A stretch of 64,000 bases of DNA from an uncultured bacterium (GTDB lineage: Bacteria > Elusimicrobiota > Elusimicrobia > Elusimicrobiales > Elusimicrobiaceae): assembly GCA_949294085.1 (NCBI GenBank), contig CASFFX010000004.1, forward strand, positions 1 to 64,000. Direction: 5' to 3'. The notes beneath the pieces are model-generated. The model was not told the origin of the DNA. It ran no database searches and saw only the letters and a list, made by a program, of their open reading frames with translations. Positions 9,889 through 17,723 of the stretch are shown here, in pieces (within the stretch, counting starts at the first letter, position 1; every line of letters starts with the position of its first letter). The position numbers and the translations under genes were made by a program.

Positions 9889-11001
9889 TTATTGTTTTAA
9901 AAGATTTAACGATCTGCTTACCGCTTGGTCCATATTATAATACTTATAATCCCCTAAGCGACCAATAAAATATACATTTTGCAGTTCTTTGGCTTTAGCC
10001 AAATATCGGTTGTATAGTATTTGATTTTCATCCGCGGGAATAGGATAATAGCGTTCATTTTTGCCTATTTCAAAAGCACATGGATATTCATAAGATACAA
10101 CGGTTTTATCCGACTTTTCATCTAAATAGTATTTATATTCCACAGAGCGGGTATAGTCATAGTTTTCCGGAAAGTTAATTTGCGGGCCAGACTGCAAATA
10201 TTCCCGGTTATATGTTTGAAATACAATATCCAAGCTTCGGTAGGGCAGCGGCCCGAAGGCGTATTCAAAATATTCGTCAATTGCTCCGCTGAAGAACAAC
10301 CGCTCGTATTGAATTTGATTTTTTACCGTATTAAAATCGGTGTTCAATTTTACTTGGATTAACGGGTGGTTTAAAACATTGGCCACCATGGCGGTGTATC
10401 CGCTGGCCGGTATGGCTTGGTATTTATCCTGGAAATAGCGGTCATCCCGGCTGATAAATACAGGCACCCGCCCGCTGACGGCCGGATCCAAATCTTCCGG
10501 CTTGACGCCCCATTGTTTTACCGTATAGCCTAAAAAAACTTTTTGGTACACGTATTCGGCCAAAAATTCCAAATCTTTATCTTGGCTTTGGCGCAATTCC
10601 AAAATGGGAACTTTGCGATTGAAACCAAACGTATCCAACAATTTTTGTTCTAGTTTTTCAGCCAGCGTACGGGGAAAAACTTTGTGCAGACTGTCTAAAT
10701 TAAACGGAATATTTACTTCTTTTCCCTCCAACACGGCTTTCACCCGATACATAAAACGGTGCCATTGAGTAAAACGGCTTAAATATTCCCAAACTTCCCG
10801 GCTGTTGGTATGGAAAACATGCGGTCCATATTTATGCACTGTAATGCCGGTAGCCGGATCTTTATAATCATAAATATTTCCCCCAATATGAGGCCTTCTA
10901 TCTATAATGAGAACCTCTTCTCCATATACCGAGGCTAAACGTTCTGCCAAAACCACACCGGATAAACCGCAACCTACCACCAAGTTTCGCACTTTTTGCA
11001 T
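9889..11001 (-). CDS. glf: UDP-galactopyranose mutase
   Basis: 370 residues, full family length. The FAD-binding start is VVGCGLSGVVLAERLA, followed by IIDRRPHIGGNIYDY and KYGPHVFHTNS, the diagnostic Glf motif near the flavin. Later motifs include KQWGVKPEDLDP and FIGRLGDYKYYNMDQAV at the C-terminus. The flavoenzyme interconverts UDP-galactopyranose and UDP-galactofuranose. Its substrate comes from GalE, encoded immediately upstream (gap of one base). Galactofuranose is therefore a predicted component of the glycan. It needs a matching galactofuranosyltransferase, which may be the GT2 gene or an enzyme encoded elsewhere. Confidence 0.95.
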   Translation of the reverse strand: MQKVRNLVVGCGLSGVVLAERLASVYGEEVLIIDRRPHIGGNIYDYKDPATGITVHKYGPHVFHTNSREVWEYLSRFTQWHRFMYRVKAVLEGKEVNIPFNLDSLHKVFPRTLAEKLEQKLLDTFGFNRKVPILELRQSQDKDLEFLAEYVYQKVFLGYTVKQWGVKPEDLDPAVSGRVPVFISRDDRYFQDKYQAIPASGYTAMVANVLNHPLIQVKLNTDFNTVKNQIQYERLFFSGAIDEYFEYAFGPLPYRSLDIVFQTYNREYLQSGPQINFPENYDYTRSVEYKYYLDEKSDKTVVSYEYPCAFEIGKNERYYPIPADENQILYNRYLAKAKELQNVYFIGRLGDYKYYNMDQAVSRSLNLLKQ

Positions 11002-11002
11002 A

Positions 11003-11971
11003 TTAATACCTCTTATTAACTTCCCAATTCCATGCAGTACGAAGAATATCTTGGATATGGGTGTACTGGGGGTTCCAACCTAAAATAGTTTTGGCCTTTT
11101 GATTATCTGCAAACAACTTGGCGGGATCTCCCGCACGACGCGGGCCATACTCTACGGGGCACTTTTTACCACTCACTTGTTCAGCAGCAACAATAATTTC
11201 TTTTACACTGCTGCCAATCCCCGTTCCCAAATTGATACATCCGCTATAATCTTTCAATTTTTCAACAGCCAAACGGTGTGCCAAAGCTAAATCTTCCACA
11301 TGAATATAATCCCTAACGCAAGTACCATCTGGGGTATCATAATCTGTACCAAATATGCTAATGGCTTTGCATTCCCCTTTAATAGCTTTTAAAACCAACG
11401 GAATTAAATGTGTTTCGGGGTTATGACTCTCCCCAATAGAACCATCTGCCGAAGCCCCAGCTGCATTAAAATATCGCAAAGATATATGACGTAATCCATA
11501 AGCCCGTTCATAATCGGCAAAAATTTGCTCAATCATCAGCTTGGTGCGTCCATAAGGATTAATGGGATTTTGGGGATGCTTTTCGTCAATAGGAGTATAA
11601 ACAGGCTCTCCATACGTAGCGCAGGTGCTGGAAAAAACAATATCTTTCACCCCATGGCTTAACATCGCACGGAGCAGATTCAGAGTTCCCTGTACATTAT
11701 TGAAGTAATATTTTTGGGGCTCTTGTACACTCTCCCCCACATAAGCAAAAGCGGCGAAATGTATTACTGCGCTTATTTCAAACTTATTAAATAGTTGGTC
11801 CAAAGAGTAAGGATCTAACAAATCCGCATGGATAAACGCGGCGCGAGCGTCCACCGCGGCCCGATGGCCATAAATTAAATTATCGGCCACCACCACTTGA
11901 TACCCATTATCTAATAAATGCTTTACCGTATGGGAACCAATATAACCGGCTCCGCCCATTACTAAAATCAT
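11003..11971 (-). CDS. galE: UDP-glucose 4-epimerase
   Basis: 322 residues. It has the Rossmann motif GGAGYIGSH (6-14), VVADNLIYGHRAAV, the GalE-typical FAAFAYVGESVQEPQKYY, the catalytic triad strand FSSTCATYGEP with Y-x-x-x-K in NPYGRTK, and the LRYFNAAGA motif. Converts UDP-Glc to UDP-Gal, feeding Glf encoded downstream and galactosyl transfers. The start overlaps the acyltransferase stop by four bases (ATGA), implying coupling. Confidence 0.95.
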   Translation of the reverse strand: MILVMGGAGYIGSHTVKHLLDNGYQVVVADNLIYGHRAAVDARAAFIHADLLDPYSLDQLFNKFEISAVIHFAAFAYVGESVQEPQKYYFNNVQGTLNLLRAMLSHGVKDIVFSSTCATYGEPVYTPIDEKHPQNPINPYGRTKLMIEQIFADYERAYGLRHISLRYFNAAGASADGSIGESHNPETHLIPLVLKAIKGECKAISIFGTDYDTPDGTCVRDYIHVEDLALAHRLAVEKLKDYSGCINLGTGIGSSVKEIIVAAEQVSGKKCPVEYGPRRAGDPAKLFADNQKAKTILGWNPQYTHIQDILRTAWNWEVNKRY

Positions 11972-13011
11972 TTTTGCTCCTTAATAAAAAATTGGCCACA
12001 AAAAGGAACCACCCTTTTTTCTATCACATGATATTCAAAAACACCCAATAAAATTGCGCCTGAGAAAACGATTAAAACACTTAGTTTATCAGAAAGACTA
12101 AAGTTATTATGAGAAAGTAATCCCCGCATAAAAACTATATGTGCTAAAAAAATAGAATATGCATATCGAGAAAATTTTCCAATCCAAAACATATGATTAA
12201 GTAAACGAGAAATATAACCATACGAGGAAGCTGCCGAAAAGAGAAATATAGCAAAGGTCAACTCTATATCCCAAAAATTGAAATTCCAATTCTTTATATT
12301 AACAATATAGTTTAACACTTGTGCGATACAATAAAGTTCAACAATGGAGAAGATGATGGTTAGAAACTTACACTTATTTAATTTTATTTTTTTCGAAAGA
12401 GCCGCTGTAACAATACCAATACCAATACTAAAAAAACCCCTGACCACTTCACTACCAACAAACGAAAAATATGTGGATAAAAAGCCAGAGTTTTTTCCAT
12501 GAAATCTTAAAACCACACATACATACATCAATATCCCCAACCAACAAAACGCCTGCTCTCGTGATTTCAAAAAAATCACGAGACATAAACAGCAACACCA
12601 AAAATATACCCCGACATACCAGTCCCCCCATCCAGTCACATCTTTTGGTATGGAAAGCCCAGTAGACAGAGTTAAAATACTTGGGAAACTGGAAAAGGAT
12701 ATATCAGAAGTTATAACTGTTAATAAAAATACAAATAACAATGCAGGGCATAGCCGAGAATATAACTTTTTGATATTTTCCCAAACGGGTTCTCCCAACT
12801 TATGATATAAGAAAAAACCTCCTATAACAAAAAAGAATTCTACGCCAAAACCAGTACGTAAAAAAGAAGTTCCAAAGGCACCAAGCACACTTTCTCGCAC
12901 CTGGGGATACTTTTGCATACAATGGCCTAAAATAATAAAAAACACAAATAATATGCGAAAAAATTCTACAGACCAAATTTTGGAACTATGAGCAGGCTCT
13001 GCACAATACAT
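11968..13011 (-). CDS. Membrane acyltransferase, family 3 (OafA-like)
   Basis: 347 residues with about ten hydrophobic segments. The N-terminal SVEFFRILFVFFIILGHC carries the R and H that mark acyltransferase-3 enzymes, followed by FGVEFFFVIGGFFLYHKL (the x-F-F-V-I-x-G-F/Y motif). Such integral membrane proteins acetylate or otherwise acylate surface sugars. It lacks the extra SGNH domain seen in some O-antigen acetylases. The gene is clearly more AT-rich than ugd on its upstream side, hinting at a separate origin. The gap to the ugd stop is only 3 bases, so it is probably co-transcribed. Confidence 0.85.
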   Translation of the reverse strand: MYCAEPAHSSKIWSVEFFRILFVFFIILGHCMQKYPQVRESVLGAFGTSFLRTGFGVEFFFVIGGFFLYHKLGEPVWENIKKLYSRLCPALLFVFLLTVITSDISFSSFPSILTLSTGLSIPKDVTGWGDWYVGVYFWCCCLCLVIFLKSREQAFCWLGILMYVCVVLRFHGKNSGFLSTYFSFVGSEVVRGFFSIGIGIVTAALSKKIKLNKCKFLTIIFSIVELYCIAQVLNYIVNIKNWNFNFWDIELTFAIFLFSAASSYGYISRLLNHMFWIGKFSRYAYSIFLAHIVFMRGLLSHNNFSLSDKLSVLIVFSGAILLGVFEYHVIEKRVVPFCGQFFIKEQK

Positions 13012-13014
13012 GTT

Positions 13015-14316
13015 CTATTTTCCAATCCCTTGGTATTCGAAACCGGCGGCTACGGCATCCTCCGGCCGGAAAGTATTGCGCAAATCCACAATACGTTTAT
13101 GGTGCATAAGACCCGCTAATTTTTTTAAATCCAACTTTTTAAAGCGCAGCCATTCGGTCAAAATCACCAATACGTCGGCGCTTTTGGCGGCATCGTATTC
13201 ATCCTTGGCATACAGGACTTTATTGCCCAAAATTTTGCGGGCATTGTCCATGGCTTTGGGGTCATACACCACCACTTTAGGGCCGGACACTTGCAGAATT
13301 TCGTTCAAAATTTCCATCGCCGGGGATTCACGGCAATCGTCCGTACCGCCTTTAAAAGCTAAGCCCAGCACGGCAATCTTGGGGGCTTTCAGCCCGGCCA
13401 CGCTGTCCAACACACGTTTGGCCATTTGCTTTTTGCGCAAATCGTTGCCTTCAATTGCCGCGTTAATCAGAGAAAGCGTTACTCCGTTCATCCGCCCCAT
13501 AAAGGCCATGGCGTTCGTGTCCTTAGGGAAACAGCTGCCGCCATACCCCGGGCCTGGGTTCAAAAATTTGGGTCCGATACGGCTATCCGCCCCCATACCG
13601 GCCGCTACTTCGTACACGTCTGCGCCGGCTTTTTCGCAAAAGTTTGCCATTTCGTTAATATAGTGAATTTTAATTGCCAAGAAAGCATTGGAAGCGTATT
13701 TAATCGTTTCGCTGGAGCGGCGCTTTACAAACAGCATATTGGTTTTGCTCCGGAACGGTTTATAAAGTTCCATAATTACTTCTTTGGCGCGTTGGGAGTT
13801 TGCCCCCACTACGATACGGTCCGGGTGGAAAAAATCGTGTACGGCAAATCCTTCCCGCAAAAACTCCGGCAAAGAAACTACATCAAAATCAGCCTTCGGG
13901 TTCTTTTTGGAGATGAGCATTTCAATATCGTCGCCCGTTCCCACCGGCACGGTGGATTTGGTGGCAATAACGGTATAACCCGTCAGATAATCGGCCAATT
14001 CCGTAGCCGCGGCATGGATATATTTCATATCGGCCTCTTTGGTGATGGGGTGCGGCGGGGTTCCTACGGCAATAATTACCAAATCTGCACTTTCCACCCC
14101 CTCCTTCATAGAGGTAGTAAATTGGATATGGCCCGTTTTTACATTTTTATGGAAAAGGTCTTCCAGCCCTTCTTCAAACAAGGTAATCTTGCCTTCTTTT
14201 AAAGCATTGATTTTAGATTCTTCCCGATCAATACAGGTAACCATATTACCCAATTCTGCTAACCCTACACCTGTAGGCAAACCCACATATCCAGTTCCAA
14301 TAATAGCTACTTTCAT
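13015..14316 (-). CDS. ugd: UDP-glucose 6-dehydrogenase
   Basis: 433 residues. It opens MKVAIIGTGYVGLPTGVGLA with the dinucleotide fold, has VAVGTPP-type VIIAVGTPPHP and VATKSTVPVGTGD, and the catalytic cysteine in GPGYGGSCFPKDTNA (about residue 261). The C-terminal domain has VLGLAFKGGTDDCRESPA. It oxidises UDP-glucose twice with NAD to UDP-glucuronate. Its product feeds both the UDP-xylose synthase encoded next to it (1-base gap) and the UDP-GlcA epimerase further along, so it is the branch point of the cluster. Confidence 0.95.
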   Translation of the reverse strand: MKVAIIGTGYVGLPTGVGLAELGNMVTCIDREESKINALKEGKITLFEEGLEDLFHKNVKTGHIQFTTSMKEGVESADLVIIAVGTPPHPITKEADMKYIHAAATELADYLTGYTVIATKSTVPVGTGDDIEMLISKKNPKADFDVVSLPEFLREGFAVHDFFHPDRIVVGANSQRAKEVIMELYKPFRSKTNMLFVKRRSSETIKYASNAFLAIKIHYINEMANFCEKAGADVYEVAAGMGADSRIGPKFLNPGPGYGGSCFPKDTNAMAFMGRMNGVTLSLINAAIEGNDLRKKQMAKRVLDSVAGLKAPKIAVLGLAFKGGTDDCRESPAMEILNEILQVSGPKVVVYDPKAMDNARKILGNKVLYAKDEYDAAKSADVLVILTEWLRFKKLDLKKLAGLMHHKRIVDLRNTFRPEDAVAAGFEYQGIGK

Positions 14317-14317
14317 G

Positions 14318-15277
14318 TTATTTCATCTCCAATTCTGTTTTAAAATAGGCAATAGTTTTATCTAACCCTTCAGACAGCTTTACTTTCGGTTCCCAACCCA
14401 ATTTTTCTTTCGCCAATGTAATATCCGGTTTGCGGTGGGTGGGATCGTCCTTCGGAAGAGGTTTATACACAATTCTATGTTTTCCTCCTATTTTAGCTAT
14501 TACCATTTTGGCCATTTCTTCTATCGTAAATTCGCCCGGATTTCCTGTGTTAACCGGGCCTGTAAAGCCTTTGGGCGTGGCCATCATACGCACGAAGGCT
14601 TCAATCAAATCGTCCACATAGCAAAAAGAGCGGGTCTGTTTCCCGTCCCCATATAATGTAATGTCTTCTCCGCGCAAAGCCTGACAAATGACATTGCTTA
14701 CAACCCGGCCGTCTTCCGGGTTCATTTTAGGGCCGTAGGTATTAAAAATGCGGACTACTTTAATATCCACGCCTTCTTCACGGTAATAGTCAAAAAACAA
14801 ACTCTCCGCGCAGCGTTTCCCTTCGTCATAACAAGCGCGGATTCCTATCGGGTTTACATTGCCGCGGTAACTTTCCGGCTGGGGGTGTACGGCCGGTTCC
14901 CCATACACTTCGGACGTAGAGGACTGGAAAATAGTGGCCCCGTGTTTTTTGGCCAGCTCCAACATATTTAAGGCCCCCAATACACATGTTTTGGTAGTGA
15001 AAATAGCCGCTTTTCCTTGATAATGCCGGGGAGAAGCCGGGCAGGCTAAATTGTAAATTTGATCTATTTTTTCATCTATTTCCAAGGGGTTAATAATGTC
15101 ATGTAAAATAAAACGGAAGTTAGGGTTCCCTTGCAAAGAAGCAACATTTTTCAACTTCCCTGTATAGTTATTATCTACACAAATTACACGGGCTCCATCC
15201 CGAATCAATCTTTCACATAAATTAGAGCCCAAAAAGCCCGTTCCACCCGTAACTAAAATTGTTTTTTGACTGGACAT
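14318..15277 (-). CDS. UDP-glucuronate decarboxylase (UDP-xylose synthase)
   Basis: About 319 residues from [20 protein letters not shown]. Characteristic motifs are [24 protein letters not shown] and [17 protein letters not shown] with the Y-x-x-x-K catalytic pair, then [18 protein letters not shown]. This pattern separates UXS enzymes from generic epimerases. The reaction oxidises, decarboxylates and reduces UDP-GlcA to UDP-xylose. Reading remains open 13 codons further upstream, but the ATG at 15277 follows AAAGGGAGAAA at a proper distance and avoids overlap with the GT2 gene, so I start there. Together with ugd it gives a two-step route from UDP-Glc to UDP-Xyl. Confidence 0.92.
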   Translation of the reverse strand: MSSQKTILVTGGTGFLGSNLCERLIRDGARVICVDNNYTGKLKNVASLQGNPNFRFILHDIINPLEIDEKIDQIYNLACPASPRHYQGKAAIFTTKTCVLGALNMLELAKKHGATIFQSSTSEVYGEPAVHPQPESYRGNVNPIGIRACYDEGKRCAESLFFDYYREEGVDIKVVRIFNTYGPKMNPEDGRVVSNVICQALRGEDITLYGDGKQTRSFCYVDDLIEAFVRMMATPKGFTGPVNTGNPGEFTIEEMAKMVIAKIGGKHRIVYKPLPKDDPTHRKPDITLAKEKLGWEPKVKLSEGLDKTIAYFKTELEMK

Positions 15278-15293
15278 ACAAGCGTTTCTCCCT

Positions 15294-16259
15294 TTAACAA
15301 GCAACTTTACGAACAAAAAAGTATTTGCGCCATATAATAAGCAAAATAAACCAAATAACAGTTCTAGTCCCCAACCAGCGCCAGGATATTTGGTTTTTCT
15401 TTTTTAAGTGTATCACTTCATCTGCCAACATAGCAAATAATTCTTTTTGATTAAATTTGTCGCTGTGCCGGCAACGGTATAATTGATCTTTTAACAGCCG
15501 AGGAACAAATGTTCGCTGTAAAAAAAGGCTTTCTTCCGCTTTGTTAAACATGGCTAAAACGTGATTAATGGCTTGTTCATAATGTTTTAGCTTGGAAGGC
15601 GTAGTGGGCGCGTTGGAATAAGAATTGGGCCGATAACGATACAAATATAAAGGATACTCTATAATAACTGTATGCGGTTCCTTTTTCAATACGGCATACA
15701 CAAACGGAACGTCTTCCACTAAAGACTGTTCATCAAACTGGATATCCTTGAAACAAGCCTTGTTATACAATTTCCCCCACACCACAAAAGGGGGTATGCA
15801 GGGGGAACTTTTATCAGACGTATAGAACAGCGGAGAAGAGGTGTTGACCAGAGACAATTCCGTAAAAGACACCTTTTGCATACAAGGAATTCTCGTAAAA
15901 TCTTGATAAAGCCAGGACACAAAATCGGCCTGTTTTTCATGAGCCGCCCGAAGAGCAAATTCCAAACATTGCGGGTGCAGTTGGTCATCTGCATCCACAA
16001 AGCAAAACCACTCCCCTTTGCTTTGCAATAAAGCATAATTGCGTGCCGCCCCTATGCCTTGATGTCCCAGGGAAAAAACATGTATTCTGGAATCTGCCTG
16101 CATATAGTGCTGCAAAACAGAAAGCGATTGATCCGTAGAGCCATCGTCTACTGCAATGATTTCCAAATTGGGGTAACTTTGGGTCAAAATGCTTTCCAGC
16201 GCGCTCCCAATATATTGTTCTGCATTATATACAGGTATAATTACGGAAATTTGTTCCAT
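15294..16259 (-). CDS. Glycosyltransferase family 2
   Basis: 321 residues. A GT-A fold start [20 protein letters not shown], then [12 protein letters not shown] (nucleotide-binding DDGS) and the metal-binding D-x-D in [11 protein letters not shown], followed by a variable acceptor domain and a hydrophobic, basic C-terminus (about 295-315: [17 protein letters not shown]) that may sit on the membrane. Inverting transferase from a nucleotide sugar; donor unknown. It is the first gene of the polysaccharide unit and has a GGAAGAG ribosome-binding site six bases before the ATG. Confidence 0.88.
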   Translation of the reverse strand: MEQISVIIPVYNAEQYIGSALESILTQSYPNLEIIAVDDGSTDQSLSVLQHYMQADSRIHVFSLGHQGIGAARNYALLQSKGEWFCFVDADDQLHPQCLEFALRAAHEKQADFVSWLYQDFTRIPCMQKVSFTELSLVNTSSPLFYTSDKSSPCIPPFVVWGKLYNKACFKDIQFDEQSLVEDVPFVYAVLKKEPHTVIIEYPLYLYRYRPNSYSNAPTTPSKLKHYEQAINHVLAMFNKAEESLFLQRTFVPRLLKDQLYRCRHSDKFNQKELFAMLADEVIHLKKKNQISWRWLGTRTVIWFILLIIWRKYFFVRKVAC

Positions 16260-16958
16260 TTTCTCTTCCCAATTCCAAGGGCCCTTAGCGGCGCGTTATA
16301 TCTCGTTCCTGCCATAAAAGCGGAACATCTGCCCCGGGTACCATAGACGAACACGCCCTATCCGTTCTCGCCAGGCGTTTAGCGCTTTCAAAAAACACCC
16401 CACGTTCTTTTCCCCGTTTGTGCGTTCTTCTGAACCTCATTGCGAGGTCCATTGCCACCTATTCTAATGCCGCCTCATTGTCCCTTTTTACAAAATTGAT
16501 CTGTTTTCCAAACAAAACGGTCCGGCTAAAATGCCGTATTCAAACAATGCCGGGGTGGCTTAGGGGGTTCAAAATAAGGGGGCACTTTGCGGTTAATAAA
16601 GAATCGTGCTATAGGCAAACGATTATTTACTGAGTTATTTTCTATTTCATTATACAAAATATATATATAGAAAGATAATGAGCATTGCACCATATAAAAC
16701 TATTTCAAACTTGACTCTCTCCTCTCTCGGCAAGGCCGTTGGCCGGGCAAAACGCCGCACGAAAATACTGTTTTGGCGGTGTACTGCGTGTATTTTGGGG
16801 AATCTTTCCCCTTTTGGGGGTCTATTCCCGTTGCCGTGCGCCGTTTGAGTGGATGTTGTGTATCACGGCCGGTGCCGCGGCAGCCGCACTGTGCCGGTAT
16901 CTCCCACAATACCGAAAGAAAGTAAAAAGAGCCTAAAAACATACGGCAGACCCGTTTT
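16260..16958. other. Gene-poor spacer ahead of the polysaccharide operon
   Basis: About 700 bases with no convincing conserved gene. The part 16,260-16,620 has mixed composition with stops in all frames I checked. 16,630-16,720 is very AT-rich and contains a minus-strand TATAAT at about 16,653-16,658 (in TTTTGTATAATGAAA), the best candidate promoter for the GT2-to-rmlA operon, though its -35 is poor and the leader would be near 390 bases. 16,727-16,940 turns GC-rich and holds one short plus-strand reading frame listed separately. Confidence 0.5.
16739..16936 (+). CDS. Doubtful small membrane protein
   Basis: 65 codons from a TTG start. The translation is hydrophobic in two blocks (YCFGGVLRVFWGIFPLLGVY and WMLCITAGAAAAALCRYL) and ends in a basic tail, YRKKVKRA, as a small two-helix membrane protein would. 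The stop lies 22 bases before a strong hairpin terminator. Against it: no clear ribosome-binding site, no recognisable family, and an overlapping minus-strand frame of similar length. It could equally be decayed DNA. Confidence 0.22.
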   Translation: MAGQNAARKYCFGGVLRVFWGIFPLLGVYSRCRAPFEWMLCITAGAAAAALCRYLPQYRKKVKRA

Positions 16959-16989
16959 ATAAAAACCCGCCTAAGAAGCGGGTTTTTAT
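16959..16989. terminator. Bidirectional intrinsic terminator
   Basis: Perfect 12-base inverted repeat ATAAAAACCCGC / GCGGGTTTTTAT around an 7-base loop, with T runs on both strands. It ends the smc-phosphoesterase unit on the minus strand, and the stop codon of that gene falls inside the stem. It would also stop any plus-strand transcript from the spacer. Confidence 0.85.
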
Positions 16990-17723
16990 AAGCCTAACGC
17001 CAAACTGTCTATTAGAAAGGAGGGGAATTTTTGCGCGGCCATTTTTTCTTGCGTGGGACGGAAATCATACGCCTGCCGAATAAAACGAAAAGTTTTGGCT
17101 TCGGTATCCCAAATGCCAAAAGACGCATGCGGATTATTGTCCCGCGGCTTGCCCACGGAACCTGGATTGATGACGTAGCGGGCTTTGTCGCTTAAGCGGA
17201 TAGAAGCGTCCTCTTTCTTGTTTAGATAAATCGCACAAGTGCGCGGCGTACCCTTGATGTAAAACGGCAAATGCGTATGCCCCACAAAGCACACCCGGCC
17301 GGTCCATAAATCGTAATTGGAACGGAATTGGGAACAGCTGGAGAAATATTCTTTAATCGGGTCCGAGGGGGTGCCGTGCACCACGGTAAAATTTTTGCCG
17401 TGGGCCACCGCCGGCAGGGCCGACAAATAGCGGACGGATTTTTCGCTCAGCAGGTTTTTGCTTTCGTCCAGCGCCACCTTGGCGTCGTAATTAAAAAAGG
17501 ATTCCAGCTCCGGCTGTACAAACACCGCGTCGTGATTGCCCAGCACGCACGCCGCCATATCCAACTGGGACACTTTGCGCACGCATTTTTCCGGGTCCGG
17601 CCCGTAGCCAATCAGGTCCCCGCAGTAAATGAATTTTTTGACGCCTTCCCGGGCATAGCGGTCCAAACAGGCACTTAACGCTTCCCAATTTCCGTGCACG
17701 TCCGAAAAAACGCCTATCTTCAT
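16986..17723 (-). CDS. Calcineurin-like metallophosphoesterase
   Basis: 245 residues with the full metal-binding set: SDVHGN (7-12), CGDLIGYGPDP (34-44), GNHD (62-65), VVHGTP and VGHTHLPFY, and a final INPGSVGKPRDN. This layout matches the YfcE/MJ0936-like branch of small cytoplasmic phosphoesterases, many of which act on phosphodiesters or nucleotides; the real substrate is unknown. The ATG shares a base with the smc stop (TAATG), so it is translated with smc. The pairing with a chromosome-structure gene may be only positional. Confidence 0.88.
   Translation of the reverse strand: MKIGVFSDVHGNWEALSACLDRYAREGVKKFIYCGDLIGYGPDPEKCVRKVSQLDMAACVLGNHDAVFVQPELESFFNYDAKVALDESKNLLSEKSVRYLSALPAVAHGKNFTVVHGTPSDPIKEYFSSCSQFRSNYDLWTGRVCFVGHTHLPFYIKGTPRTCAIYLNKKEDASIRLSDKARYVINPGSVGKPRDNNPHASFGIWDTEAKTFRFIRQAYDFRPTQEKMAAQKFPSFLIDSLALGL

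Noticed and set aside
13426-14202. 258-codon plus-strand frame and neighbours at 13,010-13,663
   Set aside because: Antisense to ugd with a Phe/Gly/His-rich shadow composition.
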